A DNA stretch of 64,000 nucleotides from Roseinatronobacter monicus (GCF_006716865.1 NZ_VFPT01000002.1:180354-244353); one strand, 5' to 3'. Shown: positions 17,323-26,754, counted from the stretch's first letter. The notes: generated by a model not told the origin, from the sequence alone. Made by a program: numbers and translations.

Positions 17323-18240
17323 ATGGATATTCGCTGGCTCGAAGATTTCCTCACACTAGTCGAGATGCGCAATTTCACGCGCGCGGCAGAGTTCCGCAAC
17401 GTCTCGCAAGCTGCTTTCAGCCGACGGATCCAGTCGCTTGAACATTGGGTCGGAACGGCGCTGATCGTGAAAGGGGCAAGCCCAGTGCGGCTGACCGAGG
17501 CGGGCGCGCAGTTCCGCGAGGAAGCCGCCGCCTCGGTCGAACGCCTGCTGGGTGCGCGGGCCAAAATCCGTGGCAAGCAGTTCGAACTGATGAGTCAGGT
17601 GCGCATCGCCATTCCCAACGTTCTGGCGCGGTCGGATTTCAAAACCGTGCTGCGGATGTTGGGGGGCAAGGTGCGCTCGTCCTTCTCGGTCAGCGTCGGC
17701 AATACCCACGAGGTTACCGCGCGCTATCTGGCGGGCGATGCGGATATCCTGCTGTGCCACGACAGCCTCGCCCTGCCGAGCCCCGTCCATTCTGAGGCGC
17801 AGGAACGGCTGGTGGTGCGCCGCGATCTCTTTGCGCCCTATGCCGTGCTCGATCCGGCACGGCGTGCCGCTTTCGGCTTTCCCGGTACGCCACAAGCGCC
17901 CTTTCTCCTCGTCGCCTATTCGCACCGCGCCTATTTCATGCGGCTATTCGACCATATCCTCGAACGCGCCGAGGCCGAGCCAAGCTACAAGATCACCGTA
18001 CAATGCGACATGTCGGACGTTCTCAAGGAGGTGATCGCGGAAGGCCACGGCGTGGGCTGGCTGCCCGCCTCTGCCGTCGATGCCGCCGCCGCCGCGCTGA
18101 TCGGCCCGATTGGCGGTCGGGAATGGGCGCTAGATGTAGAAATCTGCGCCTATCGCCCGCGGCGTGCGCTTGCCCCCGAGGTCGAAGCGCTCTGGCGGGC
18201 GCTGAGTGCGGAGGCCACGCGCAACGGGGGCGCGCCATGA
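17323..18240 (+). CDS. LysR-family transcriptional regulator
   Basis: The 305-residue protein has an N-terminal winged helix-turn-helix (MDIRWLEDFLTLVEMRNFTR then AAEFRNVSQAAFSRRIQSLE). A periplasmic-binding-like effector domain follows from about residue 90. The length is typical of LysR regulators. It lies 11 bp after the glutamate dehydrogenase gene on the same strand, so it is probably cotranscribed and may regulate that enzyme or a lost neighbour. Its stop overlaps the ATG of a third, truncated gene. Confidence 0.9.
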   Translation: MDIRWLEDFLTLVEMRNFTRAAEFRNVSQAAFSRRIQSLEHWVGTALIVKGASPVRLTEAGAQFREEAAASVERLLGARAKIRGKQFELMSQVRIAIPNVLARSDFKTVLRMLGGKVRSSFSVSVGNTHEVTARYLAGDADILLCHDSLALPSPVHSEAQERLVVRRDLFAPYAVLDPARRAAFGFPGTPQAPFLLVAYSHRAYFMRLFDHILERAEAEPSYKITVQCDMSDVLKEVIAEGHGVGWLPASAVDAAAAALIGPIGGREWALDVEICAYRPRRALAPEVEALWRALSAEATRNGGAP

Positions 18241-18293
18241 CCGACGCGGAGAGGCTGCAACGTTTCCTTGTCCGGCTGTCGCGTTGCCCTTAA
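18237..18293 (+). pseudogene. Truncated gene start after the LysR gene
   Basis: An ATG overlapping the LysR stop (ATGA) opens a frame MTDAERLQRFLVRLSRCP and then stops after 18 codons. The 4-base overlap suggests a third gene of the same operon whose remainder was removed when the neighbouring mobile DNA arrived. The next 90 bases up to the IS5 end show nothing recognisable. Confidence 0.4.
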
Positions 18294-18382
18294 CGAGGCT
18301 CTGCCTCAATCTATGTAGCGCAGCTATCCTGAAACTGAAAAATTCAGGAGGGATAGTCGCGATTGCGAAGAAGCAGTGGGCG

Positions 18383-19158
18383 GGCGTTGTTGCATGGACC
18401 CTACGGTTTCTGTTAGGAGGCCGCTTCCCTGATCGATTGGATAGCGTTGATGCCGCATAAATTCAATGCTGGCTGCCGGCACAAGTTCGAGAAGAAGCGG
18501 TACCGCATTACGAACTGGGCTGGCTATAACGAAAGCCTGCGTCGGCGGGGCGATGTAACAATTTGGCTAAGCCCCGAGGTTGAAGCTGCATGGTGTGCAG
18601 AGCGCCGCAAGACACGGGGTGGCCAGCCAGTTTATTCTGACCTGTCTATTGTGACCTGCCTGACACTTGGCATCGTTTACAACCAGCCGCTGCGCCAGAC
18701 CGAAGGGTTTGTAGGCAGCCTTGTGAAGCTGATGGGGCTGGATTTGCTGGTGCCCGACTACTCGACCCTGTCACGTCGCGGGGCCGGTTTGATCTTGCCG
18801 ATGAAAGCGCGCGCGTCGACGGATGGCCCTATCCACTTGGTGGTAGATAGCACGGGCCTGAAGATCTTTGGCGAAGGCGAGTGGCTGGAAAACAAGTACA
18901 AAACAAAGGCCAAACGCAAATCCTGGCGCAAGCTGCATCTTGGGCTGGACCTTGTCACCGGCGAGATTGCCTGCACGGATTTGACCACCGACAGTGTGGG
19001 TGATCCCACCGCCTTGCCAGAGCTTCTGGATCAGATTGACGGGGACGTGACCCGCTTCATCGCCGACGGCGCCTATGACGGCGCCTATGACGGCGACCCG
19101 ACCAGCGACTTGCTCGTGAAGCTGTTTGGGGTTGATGTCGAGATCACTATTCCGCCTC
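18383..19158 (+). mobile_element. IS5-family element, 3'-truncated copy
   Basis: The left end GGCGTTGTTGCATGGACC and the following sequence match the complete copy at 27203 nearly base for base up to TCCGCCTC at 19158. The rest of the element, including the right inverted repeat, is missing. Bases 19159-19248 look like unrelated mobile-DNA debris (a frame reads ARLKRVRRFFDRFGDVNHEI) and were not identified. Confidence 0.88.
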
Positions 19159-19169
19159 TGTCGTGGTAA
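18447..19169 (+). pseudogene. IS5-family transposase, truncated
   Basis: This matches the first 225 or so residues of the 326-residue transposase at 27267, from MPHKFNAGCRHKFEKKRYRI to VEITIPP. It then ends in four foreign codons. It has an extra 12-bp duplication giving GAYDGAYDGD. The final acidic catalytic block is absent, so it cannot be active. Confidence 0.88.
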
Positions 19170-19248
19170 CGCTATTGGCGAGACTCAAACGTGTTCGTCG
19201 CTTTTTTGACCGATTTGGTGATGTCAATCACGAGATATCCACAGGCTG

Positions 19249-19845
19249 TTGGGTGTGACCACCCCCCCCACCGAGGCCGCCGCCGTGGCTGTTGTCTATG
19301 CGATTCCGGTGTCGATCTATCTCTATCGTGACCTTACCTGGAGCACATTGTCCGACGTGATCTGGAAATCCGCCCAGATTGCAGGCGTGTTGATGCTGCT
19401 GATCTTCTTCGCGACCACGCTGGCAAGGCTCTGGACCTTTGAAGAAGTGCCGCAGCAGATCATGGCAGGCCTGCTGGCGATCAGCTCTGAGCCGATCATC
19501 CTGTTGCTGCTGATCAACCTGATGCTGATCATCATCGGAATGTTCATGGAAGATGTCTCGGGCATCCTGCTTGGCGCACCACTTTTGCTGCCGGTCGCAA
19601 TACAGGCCGGCGTTGACCCGATCCAGTTCGCTGCGATCATGGGCGTCAATCTGGGCATGGGGCTGATCACGCCGCCCACTGCGCCGATCCTGTATTTTGC
19701 AGCACTTATCGGACGCGTGGGCATTGGCGGCATGCTGGCACCAACGCTTGTTTTCGTGCTGTTTGCCTATCTTCCGGTTGTGCTGATCACCACCTTCGTG
19801 CCCATTGTATCACTATGGCTTCCTACCATCGTTCTCGGAATCTAA
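19249..19845 (+). pseudogene. TRAP transporter large permease (DctM), C-terminal fragment
   Basis: About 198 residues correspond to the C-terminal half of a DctM-type permease (normally about 430 residues), the transmembrane channel of TRAP uptake systems for organic acids. PPTEAAAVAVVYAIPVSIYL corresponds to the usual GxFTPTEAAAVAVVYA, and MGVNLGMGLITPPTAP is the other hallmark. Five or so membrane helices remain. The 5' half was lost at the junction with IS5 debris. It ends 19 bp before a RidA gene, implying an original catabolic operon. Confidence 0.85.
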
Positions 19846-19864
19846 CTCACAGGAATATCTTCAG

Positions 19865-20221
19865 ATGTCGATCACTCGCATGAACACCAAAACCCGCATG
19901 AGCAGCATTGTCATTCACAACGGAACTATATTCCTGTGCGGCCAGGTCGGCGCCGGATCGACAGTGACCGAGCAGACCCATGACTGCCTTGCGCGGATCG
20001 ACGCGCTTCTGGCCCAGGCGGGATCATCCCGCGCGCATATCCTTCAGGCCATCATCTGGTTGCGCGACATGGCCGATTTCGACGAGATGAACGCGGTCTG
20101 GGATGCCTGGGTTCCCGCAGGTCATGCCCCTGCACGCGCCTGTGGCGAAGCGCGTATGGCAGCGCCGGAACTCAAGGTCGAGATCATCGTCACCGCCGCT
20201 GTTGCCGAACAGCCCAGCTGA
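19865..20221 (+). CDS. RidA/YjgF-family protein
   Basis: The 118-residue protein belongs to the RidA superfamily, small trimeric enzymes that hydrolyse reactive enamine/imine intermediates. Visible features are the early [18 protein letters not shown] strand-turn region, the helix [20 protein letters not shown] and the C-terminal [20 protein letters not shown]. The conserved Arg before the terminal strand is replaced by a CGEAR variant. It is probably one of the Rid subfamilies other than archetypal RidA. The start at 19865 is preferred for length; a longer upstream frame overlaps the permease fragment. Confidence 0.85.
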   Translation: MSITRMNTKTRMSSIVIHNGTIFLCGQVGAGSTVTEQTHDCLARIDALLAQAGSSRAHILQAIIWLRDMADFDEMNAVWDAWVPAGHAPARACGEARMAAPELKVEIIVTAAVAEQPS

Positions 20222-20784
20222 GACACTGTAAGCGCATGATGCGCAGGTAACGGGACCAACAGCATCGGCGCATGCAAGGCCCGATGACACGCATGAATGA
20301 CGGAGTGCAGATAGAAAAACAACTCGAACAGGTTCAAGGAATTCGGGTAATGCGCGTCATGGAAGTCCATCATAGTCACCACTCAACCAGCCCAGAGAAA
20401 TCAACTTATGCATCGCAGCATCCTGCCGGGCTACCTGTCCGAAATATTTGCGACTGAAACATCTTCAGCGCGGTGATTTCGAGTTTGATCATCCGTCAGT
20501 CAAGAGATGATGGATGACTTTCTGCGAAGCCGCAGCGCCAGTGAAATGAAGGATGCTTCAGGCAGCATGACGCTACTAGGCAGGTCACCAAGTTTTGTCC
20601 ACTACCGGAAAGGCAAAAATCCCAATAACTTCAAAATAATAGTCAATTTTATGGCATTTACCATTTTTGAAAGTCAGAAGTATCGAATTTACTGCATTTT
20701 GCTGGTGAAAGACAAAATCCTGATAGAAATATGACAGAGTCATGTATTCTGAGCCAACGGAGAAAACCCGACAAGAGAGGTAAA
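20222..20784. other. Intergenic stretch between RidA and UspA genes
   Basis: No convincing gene was found in these 560 bases. Several short frames exist on both strands without recognisable sequence. The stretch 20600-20750 is clearly AT-rich and probably holds the promoter of the uspA-symporter unit. TTGACA/TATAAT-like elements were not resolved with confidence. Confidence 0.45.
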
Positions 20785-21219
20785 ATGTCTGAAACATATT
20801 TGATTGCCTTTGACGGCAGTGCCGCAAGCGAGCGAGCGCTGGAGTTTGGGGCGGAGCGCGCGCATGCGTCAAAGGCGCGGCTGCTGCTTGCGCATGTGCT
20901 CGAATGGTCCCCATATTCCTTTCTAAGCGCCGAAGAAGTGGCCGAGCGGCACAAGCGGCGCACCGAGGAAGTGGGCCGCGCTGAAACCGTCATTCTGGAG
21001 CCTGTGCGCATAAAGCTGATCGAACAGGGGCTAAGAGTCGAAACTGTCGTGCGCTATGGACATGTGGCTGAGGTGCTGGGTGATTTGGCGACGGAATATA
21101 GCGCGACGCAGATCATTGTCGGGCGCTCCGGCGAGAAAGGGTTGCAAGCGCGGCTCTTTGGATCGGTGGCCGGCACTTTGGCGCAAGCCGCACTCGTCCC
21201 TTGCACGATTGTTCCGTAA
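20785..21219 (+). CDS. Universal stress protein, UspA family
   Basis: The 144-residue protein has a single Usp domain: YLIAFDGSAASERALEFGAE at the N-terminus and the ATP-loop-like IIVGRSGEKGLQARLFGSVA with TLAQAALVPCTIVP at the end. The G-2x-G-9x-G(S/T) pattern is retained. The start at 20785 follows GAGAGG. It ends 20 bp before the symporter gene and is very likely cotranscribed. Usp genes often accompany transporters, perhaps as nucleotide-dependent regulators. Confidence 0.9.
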   Translation: MSETYLIAFDGSAASERALEFGAERAHASKARLLLAHVLEWSPYSFLSAEEVAERHKRRTEEVGRAETVILEPVRIKLIEQGLRVETVVRYGHVAEVLGDLATEYSATQIIVGRSGEKGLQARLFGSVAGTLAQAALVPCTIVP

Positions 21220-21239
21220 CGGGTTTCAGGAGATTTGAT

Positions 21240-22766
21240 ATGAAATATTCTTTTGCGGCTCTAGCCGCTGCCTCTGTGCTGGCCGCGCCGGCGCAGGCCT
21301 CGCTGGCCGAGCAGGTGGATGCGGTGTTTGCCGCGTCGACAACGTGGTTTGTCAATTTAATCTTTGCCAATCTGCCCGGAACCGGCGTGCCCTGGATCGT
21401 GGGCTGGCTGGTGGCCGGCGCGGTGGTGTTCACGCTGTATTTCGGCTTCATCCAGTTCCGCGCTTTTGGGCATGCCTTGCAGATCGTGCGCGGCAAATAT
21501 TCCGACCCCAAGGATGCGGGCGAAGTCAGCCCGTTTCAGGCCCTGACCGCCGCACTTTCGGGTACTGTGGGTCTGGGTAATATAGCTGGAGTGGCCGTGG
21601 CCGTGTCCATTGGCGGCGCGGGGGCCACATTCTGGATGATCCTTGCGGGCTTATTGGGGATGGCATCCAAATTCACCGAATGTACGTTGGGTGTGAAATA
21701 TCGCAATGAATACCCTGATGGCACGGTCTCTGGCGGCCCGATGTATTACATCAAGAAGGGTTTTGCAGAACGCGGCTTGCCGCTTGGCGGGTTCATGGCG
21801 GTAATGTTCTCGATCTTCTGTGTGCTGGGCTCGCTTGGCGGCGGGAACATGTTTCAGGCCAATCAGGCAGCGTCGCAGGTCAGTTCAGTTCTGGGCGTGC
21901 CTACATGGATCACAGGGTTGGTGCTGTCGGGGATCGTGTTTCTGGTCATCGTGGGCGGGATTAAATCTATTGCGCGGGTCACTGAAAAGGTGGTGCCCTT
22001 TATGGGCGGGGGCTATTTCATTGTCGGCATGGCGATTCTGATCCTGAACTGGGACATGATCGGTTGGGCCTTCAGCGAGATCATTCGCGGCGCTTTCACT
22101 GATAGCGGCATTGTCGGCGGGATGGTGGGCGCGATCATTCAGGGCTTCCGGCGCGCGGCGTTTTCCAACGAGGCCGGGATCGGGTCTGCGGCCATCGCCC
22201 ATTCGGCGGTGCGCACCAAGGAGCCGATCAGCGAGGGGTTTGTCTCGTTGCTGGAGCCGTTCATCGACACGGTGATCATTTGCACCATGACGGCACTGGT
22301 GATCATCATCACGCAGCAACTGCTGATCGATGCGAATACGGGGATGTATATCCTAGGCGAAAATGGCCGGATCGCCAATGTCGACGGTGTGGGAGCCGGT
22401 GTGCCGTTGACTTCGGCGGCGTTCGGATCTGCCTTCGGATGGGCACCCTATGCGCTGGCGCTGGCAGTGTTCCTGTTCGCCTTCTCGACGATGATCACTT
22501 GGTCCTATTACGGGATGAAAGCCTGGACCTACATGTTCGGCGAGGGTGAGGGCAAGGAGCTGGCGTTCAAGCTTATCTTCTGCTTCTTCATCTTCGTGGG
22601 CGCGGTCACCAGTCTGGATGCCGTGATCGATTTCTCGGATGCGGCGCTCTTCTCAATGGCAATTTTCAACATCATCGCGCTGTATTTTCTGATGCCGATC
22701 GTAAAGCGCGAGTTAAACAGTTATCTGCAGCGGCTAAAATCTGGGCAGATCAAAGCGTATAAGTAA
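21240..22766 (+). CDS. Sodium:alanine/glycine symporter, AGCS family
   Basis: The 508-residue integral membrane protein imports alanine, glycine or a related amino acid with sodium. It starts with a hydrophobic leader MKYSFAALAAASVLAAPAQA. It contains the family landmarks FQALTAALSGTVGLGNIAGV, SGGPMYYIKKGF, FRRAAFSNEAGIGSAAIAHS and FLFAFSTMITWSYYG. About ten to eleven helices are visible. The start at 21240 is preceded by CAGGAG. It follows uspA and ends just before a strong terminator. Confidence 0.93.
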   Translation: MKYSFAALAAASVLAAPAQASLAEQVDAVFAASTTWFVNLIFANLPGTGVPWIVGWLVAGAVVFTLYFGFIQFRAFGHALQIVRGKYSDPKDAGEVSPFQALTAALSGTVGLGNIAGVAVAVSIGGAGATFWMILAGLLGMASKFTECTLGVKYRNEYPDGTVSGGPMYYIKKGFAERGLPLGGFMAVMFSIFCVLGSLGGGNMFQANQAASQVSSVLGVPTWITGLVLSGIVFLVIVGGIKSIARVTEKVVPFMGGGYFIVGMAILILNWDMIGWAFSEIIRGAFTDSGIVGGMVGAIIQGFRRAAFSNEAGIGSAAIAHSAVRTKEPISEGFVSLLEPFIDTVIICTMTALVIIITQQLLIDANTGMYILGENGRIANVDGVGAGVPLTSAAFGSAFGWAPYALALAVFLFAFSTMITWSYYGMKAWTYMFGEGEGKELAFKLIFCFFIFVGAVTSLDAVIDFSDAALFSMAIFNIIALYFLMPIVKRELNSYLQRLKSGQIKAYK

Positions 22767-22785
22767 GGATGTAAAACCCTCTCGT

Positions 22786-22811
22786 AAGGTGCGTGCGAGA
22801 GCACGCACCTT
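22786..22811 (+). terminator. Rho-independent terminator after the AGCS gene
   Basis: AAGGTGCGTGC and GCACGCACCTT form a perfect 11-bp stem with a GAGA tetraloop, followed by ATTTATG. It lies 20 bp after the symporter stop. Confidence 0.8.
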
Positions 22812-23149
22812 ATTTATGTCTCAAGTGAGGGACGTCGGGCTGATTGGAACGGTGAGGTATCATAAGGCGTGATTTTTATTTTCAGAAGTCCCATTCGGAA
22901 GTAGGCCCAACAGGCCCGAAGCTGTATATTTGACCGCTTCATAGAACAGATGGAAAAGGGCGCGACCATACTGGACAACGGCCACAGGCTCGGTCCAGGT
23001 GAAATCGCCGCCTGTGCCGGCGCCGGTGCGGGCACCGTCCATGTCCAGCGCAGGCTTCGGGTTGCACTTAGAGCGCCGCGCTTGAAACGTGAATCGATGG
23101 ATTCCCTTTGAGGTTGATTTGTGATTCATGTTCCTTGGGAGGATGTCTT
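22812..23149. other. Stretch before the nested IS stack
   Basis: No certain gene. A minus-strand frame (23129 to 22860) contains DGARTGAGTGGDFTWTEPVA then VVQYGRALFHLFYEAVKYTA, which reads like real protein but matches no family I recognise. It may be a gene fragment. From about 23090 the sequence should be the left end of the IS630-family element whose transposase starts at 23150. Confidence 0.4.
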
Positions 23150-23200
23150 ATGTCATCAGCATTGCCGTCAGCGCTTCGTGCGCGGTTTCAAGAGTGTATT
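23150..23200 (+). pseudogene. IS630-family transposase (second type), first 17 codons
   Basis: ATG at 23150 follows GGGAGG and opens MSSALPSALRARFQECI. The IS66-family element then interrupts it. The gene resumes at 26755 after the repeated 8-bp AGTGTATT, reading CIVEGLSGRAAAARLKLSAA. The joined N-terminus is the normal start of this IS630 subgroup. Confidence 0.8.
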
Positions 23201-23291
23201 GTATGCGCCGTCTGCGTCCCATTGATTTGAGGTCTTTCGCCATTTCTGTCTCGGGCCGATAAATCTCTGACTGATATTGTTGGAGGATGCT

Positions 23292-23750
23292 ATGGCGGAT
23301 GGAAGTGGATTCGATGGACGGCTGGGGCTCGTTGAGCCTGTTCGGGGCAACCGTCGTTGGCCAGATGATGTGAAAGCGCAGATTGTGGCAGAGAGTTTTC
23401 AACCTGGTGCGCGCGTTGTGGACGTTGCGAAACGCTATGACATTGTCCCACATCAGTTGTCAGATTGGCGGCGGATGGCGCGTGATGGCAAATTGGTTCT
23501 GCCTGCGGATGTCATGACAGCAGTCAGTGATGCAACCCTGTCAGCCGATAAGTCTGAGCCTGCATTTGTGCCATTGGAAGTTGCAATGACACGACAGGGC
23601 GCTGGCAGCATGTCAGGGTACGGTGAACGCGACGAGACGTGTGATGAGATAACGGTGACGATTGGATCTGATGTCATTATCCGCGTTCCGGCCAGTGCTG
23701 CTGTGGCGCGCGCGGCTGAATTGATCCGTTTGGTGCGGGGGGTGTCGTGA
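23292..23750 (+). CDS. tnpA: IS66-family accessory protein TnpA
   Basis: The 152-residue protein has an N-terminal helix-turn-helix (NRRWPDDVKAQIVAESFQPG then ARVVDVAKRYDIVPHQLSDW) and a C-terminal ITVTIGSDVIIRVPASAAVA region. This is the usual layout of IS66 TnpA, needed for IS66 transposition in an undefined role. The start at 23292 follows GGAGG at five bases. Its stop overlaps the presumed GTG start of tnpB. Confidence 0.85.
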   Translation: MADGSGFDGRLGLVEPVRGNRRWPDDVKAQIVAESFQPGARVVDVAKRYDIVPHQLSDWRRMARDGKLVLPADVMTAVSDATLSADKSEPAFVPLEVAMTRQGAGSMSGYGERDETCDEITVTIGSDVIIRVPASAAVARAAELIRLVRGVS

Positions 23751-23823
23751 TTGTTGCAGGCAGCGACTGCCGATTGTGATTGCGACAAAACCAGTGGACT
23801 TCCGTCGGGGACATGACGGTCTG
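23747..23823 (+). pseudogene. tnpB: IS66-family TnpB, 5' remnant
   Basis: GTG at 23747 overlaps the tnpA stop. The frame is broken after about eight codons by an apparent single-base deletion. The next frame then reads PIVIATKPVDFRRGHDGLAA, the diagnostic start of IS66 TnpB. The gene is cut by IS3-family sequence at 23824. Confidence 0.78.
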
Positions 23824-23827
23824 GCCG

Positions 23828-24478
23828 CTACAGTCGTTCGATCATGCGGTTGTCGATCCAGCGGCCGCGCCCATCCATCGAAATCTTCACCTTTGCGTCT
23901 TTCAAAACGTCGGTGAAATCGGTGCTGGTGAACTGGCTGCCCTGGTCCGAATTGAAAATTTCGGGCGGGCCATAGGTGGCCAGTGCCTCCTTCAAGGCCT
24001 CGACGCAGAACCCGGCATCCATAGTATTGGACAGCCGCCAGCTCAGCACCTTGCGGCTGTGCCAGTCCATGATGGCGACCAGATACAAAAACCCGCGCTG
24101 CATGCGGATATAGGTAATGTCCGTACACCACACCTGGTTGGGACGCGTGATGGGCAGATCTTTTAGAAGATATGGATAAACCTTGTGTTCGGGGTTTTTC
24201 TTACTGGTCTTGGGTTCCTGATAGATCGGCACCAAACGCATGAGCCGCATCAGCCGTCTTGCGCGATGGCGGCCGCATTTGTGACCCTCTCTTTGCATAT
24301 GACGCGCCATCTGCCGCGAGCCGTACCATGGCGTTTTCAGGAATTGCTCGTCGATGATCTTCATGAATTTCAGGTTTTCCGCGCTTTCACCGCAGGGCTG
24401 ATAGTACAGCGTCGATCGGGCGAGCGACAGCAGTGTGCATTGCCGCCGGACACTCAGTTTGGGATGATCTTTCTTCAC
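23828..24478 (-). pseudogene. IS3-family OrfB (DDE domain), 3'-truncated
   Basis: The protein starts MKKDHPKLSVRRQCTLLSLA and includes the integrase-type core with PNQVWCTDITYIRMQRGFLY (first Asp) and EIFNSDQGSQFTS (second Asp). It stops at MIERL, before the region following the catalytic Glu. About 60 residues of the usual C-terminus are missing, so the transposase is probably inactive. Confidence 0.87.
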
Positions 24479-24783
24479 GGCTTTTTGCCTCCAGTCCCGA
24501 GAATGAGCCTGGAGGCATCCGCCAAAAAATCCCGTTCCACTACCAATTGGCCAATCTTGGCGTGCAGCTTCTCTACATCCTTGCCGGAAATCACTGGTTC
24601 ACCAACCGGCTTGGCGTCAAACGACTGCGCCATCTTGGCAATTGCCGTGCGTTTCCAGCCGTTGATCATCGTCGGATGTACTTCATATTTCTTCGACAGC
24701 TCTGCCGTCGTCAACTCTTCACGGATCGCTTCCAAGGCAACCTTCGCCTTGAATTCTGCCGTGTAACGCTTCTGTTTCGCCAT
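24475..24783 (-). CDS. IS3-family OrfA
   Basis: The 102-residue protein begins MAKQKRYTAEFKAKVALEAI with the helix-turn-helix of IS3 OrfA. It continues with a leucine-zipper-like EKLHAKIGQLVVERDFLADA. It overlaps orfB at GGCAAAAAGCCG, where an AAAAAG stretch could support -1 frameshifting to make the OrfAB transposase. The frame is intact but the element is truncated. Confidence 0.88.
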   Translation of the reverse strand: MAKQKRYTAEFKAKVALEAIREELTTAELSKKYEVHPTMINGWKRTAIAKMAQSFDAKPVGEPVISGKDVEKLHAKIGQLVVERDFLADASRLILGTGGKKP

Positions 24784-24848
24784 ATCGATTGTTCGTCCTT
24801 CTTCAGTTGCCAGAGCTTAGCAACTGGTCCGAATTTCCGCGACCACCT

Positions 24849-24929
24849 CTGTACGAGGCTCTGTTCGAAGGTCTGGATTGGCGACAAATGGTGCCCAAAC
24901 GGGTTGCTCCGCCGACTGCGGCAGGATAA
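24849..24929 (+). pseudogene. tnpB: IS66-family TnpB, 3' remnant
   Basis: The frame LYEALFEGLDWRQMVPKRVA followed by PPTAAG and a stop is the typical TnpB C-terminus. The central roughly 70 codons between this piece and 23823 are missing. The IS3-family DNA therefore did not simply insert; a deletion accompanied it. Confidence 0.75.
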
Positions 24930-24992
24930 CTAATACACTGATTATAGTGTTATTTTGCTGGCCATTTCTGACGTTTCTTGGTAGAAATGGTC

Positions 24993-26675
24993 ATGTCAAA
25001 ACTACTCGATCTCAGCCGATTTCCTGACTTGCCGTCCGAGGTCATCAAGGCCCTCGAGACGCAGCAAGCAGCGCTCGAAAAGGCCCAGTTCGAGGTCACT
25101 GTTGAGCGTGCAGCACGTCTGCATCATCAGGCGGAAGCCGAAGAAAAAGGTGCGCTGGTTGTCACGTTGACCGCGCTGGTCGAGAAGCTGGAAAGTCAGG
25201 TGGCCGACTACCGGCGCACAAAATTCGGACCCAAATCCGAAAAGCTGACCCCTGATCAGCTGGAGCTGGCACTCGAAGATCAAGAGACCGCCATCGCCGA
25301 GACGCAGGCGGAAATCGAGGCTGTTCAGGCCGCGCTCGAGAAAAAATCCCAAAACAAGAGCAAGGCTCCGCGCAAACCACGCAAGCCTCGCGCCCTTCCA
25401 GAGGGCTTGCCCCGGGTCGAGCGCGTGATTGAACCCGACAGCATCGCGTGTCCATGTGGTTGCGGCGATATGGTCAAGATCGGAGAGGATCGCTCGGAGC
25501 GGCTGGATATCATTCCCGCCCAGTACCAAGTCATCGTCACCGTGCGTCCAAAGTATGCCTGCCCGAAAGGCCGCACGGGCGTGACCCAAGCCAAAGCTCC
25601 TGCGCATCTATTGGAAAACAGCTGGCCGACCGAAGCCTTGCTGGCCCATATCAGTGTAGCCAAATTCTGTGACTTCAACCCTTTGAACCGGCAATCCGTA
25701 GCAATGGCCCGCAATGGCGCCCCAATTGATCGCGCCGTCCTGTCAGATTGGATGGGACGCACAGGGGCACTGCTTGCCCCTGTGGTCGATCACATGGCGA
25801 TGGTTCTGCTTAAGGGCAGCACGCGGCTTTACGTCGATGAAACAACAGCGCCAGTACTTGATCCTGGTCGCGGCCAAACCAAGACGGGATATTTCTGGGC
25901 CGTGCTGCGAGATGATCGTGGTTGGAGCGGATCATCCCCACCTGGTGTCGTGTTCCACTATCGACCCGGGCGAAAGGGGGAATACGCGGCAGAAATCCTC
26001 AACGGCTTCAACGGCACAATCCAGGTTGATGCCTATGGCGGGTATAGCGCATTGGCGACGCCCAAGCGGGTGGGTGGCAAGCCCTTGAAACTGGCCTATT
26101 GCTGGTCGCATGGGCGAAGAGCCTTGATTAAAGCCCAGCCGAAAGCGGGATCGCCCATCGTTGATGAGGCTCTGGTGCGAATTGCAGCCCTATATAAGAT
26201 TGAGGCCGAAATCCGAGGGGCGCCACCCGAGCAGCGTAGGGCCGTCCGGCAGGATCAATCCCGTCCACTGGTCGATAAATTCTTTGCCTGGCTCAATGCC
26301 CAAGCCGGCCGGGTGTCGCGCAAGTCCGAACTGGGCAAGGCTCTGGCCTATATGCTCAGCCGACAGGATGGCTTTTGCCTCTTTCTCGAGGACGGTCATG
26401 TGGACATGGATTCCAACCTGGTCGAAAACGCGATCAGAACCCCCGCAATGACAAGGCGCAACACACTTTTTGCAGGTCACGATGACGGTGCCCGTTCTTG
26501 GGCGCGCTTCGCGAGCCTGATCGGAACTTGTCGCATGAATGGCGTCGAGCCATACGCCTATCTACATGACCTATACACAAAGCTGGCCAATGGGCATCTC
26601 GAAAAAGATATCGATGCTTTGATGCCATGGGCCTATGCTGCCGCCTCACAAAGGAGCTCGCCCGGGACTCCCTGA
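24993..26675 (+). CDS. tnpC: IS66-family transposase TnpC
   Basis: The 560-residue IS66 transposase has an N-terminal coiled coil (about 20-75), a zinc-finger-like CPCGCGDMVKIGEDRSERLD, and the DDE core with RLYVDETTAPVLDPGRGQTK, QVDAYGGYSAL and SNLVENAIRTPAMTRRNTLF. The start at 24993 is chosen for the MSKLLDLSRFPDLP beginning; ATG 24987 is equally possible. The frame is complete. Since tnpB is broken, mobility would need tnpB in trans. Confidence 0.9.
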   Translation: MSKLLDLSRFPDLPSEVIKALETQQAALEKAQFEVTVERAARLHHQAEAEEKGALVVTLTALVEKLESQVADYRRTKFGPKSEKLTPDQLELALEDQETAIAETQAEIEAVQAALEKKSQNKSKAPRKPRKPRALPEGLPRVERVIEPDSIACPCGCGDMVKIGEDRSERLDIIPAQYQVIVTVRPKYACPKGRTGVTQAKAPAHLLENSWPTEALLAHISVAKFCDFNPLNRQSVAMARNGAPIDRAVLSDWMGRTGALLAPVVDHMAMVLLKGSTRLYVDETTAPVLDPGRGQTKTGYFWAVLRDDRGWSGSSPPGVVFHYRPGRKGEYAAEILNGFNGTIQVDAYGGYSALATPKRVGGKPLKLAYCWSHGRRALIKAQPKAGSPIVDEALVRIAALYKIEAEIRGAPPEQRRAVRQDQSRPLVDKFFAWLNAQAGRVSRKSELGKALAYMLSRQDGFCLFLEDGHVDMDSNLVENAIRTPAMTRRNTLFAGHDDGARSWARFASLIGTCRMNGVEPYAYLHDLYTKLANGHLEKDIDALMPWAYAAASQRSSPGTP

Positions 26676-26754
26676 CGAGCTCAAAAACGCGCCAACCCAA
26701 AGCATGTCAACCCGCGCGCATCGAAAAAAACAATGGGTCAGAAACGGCGCATAC

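Larger units (their letters stand above)
23824..24848 (-). mobile_element. IS3-family element, truncated at its orfB end
   Basis: orfA and orfB of an IS3-family element lie on the minus strand. The right boundary lies near GAATTTCCGCGACCACCTC, just before the resumed tnpB. At the left, orfB ends abruptly after RMIERL at the junction with tnpB. The 3' part of orfB and one terminal repeat are therefore missing. Confidence 0.8.
23201..26754 (+). mobile_element. IS66-family insertion sequence, itself interrupted
   Basis: The ends are inverted repeats GTATGCGCCGTCTGCGTCCC (left) and GTATGCGCCGTTTCTGACCC (right, read inward). They are flanked by a perfect 8-bp direct repeat AGTGTATT (23193-23200 and 26755-26762), the duplication size expected of IS66. 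It carries tnpA, a damaged tnpB and tnpC in order. An IS3-family element replaces the middle of tnpB. Confidence 0.9.
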
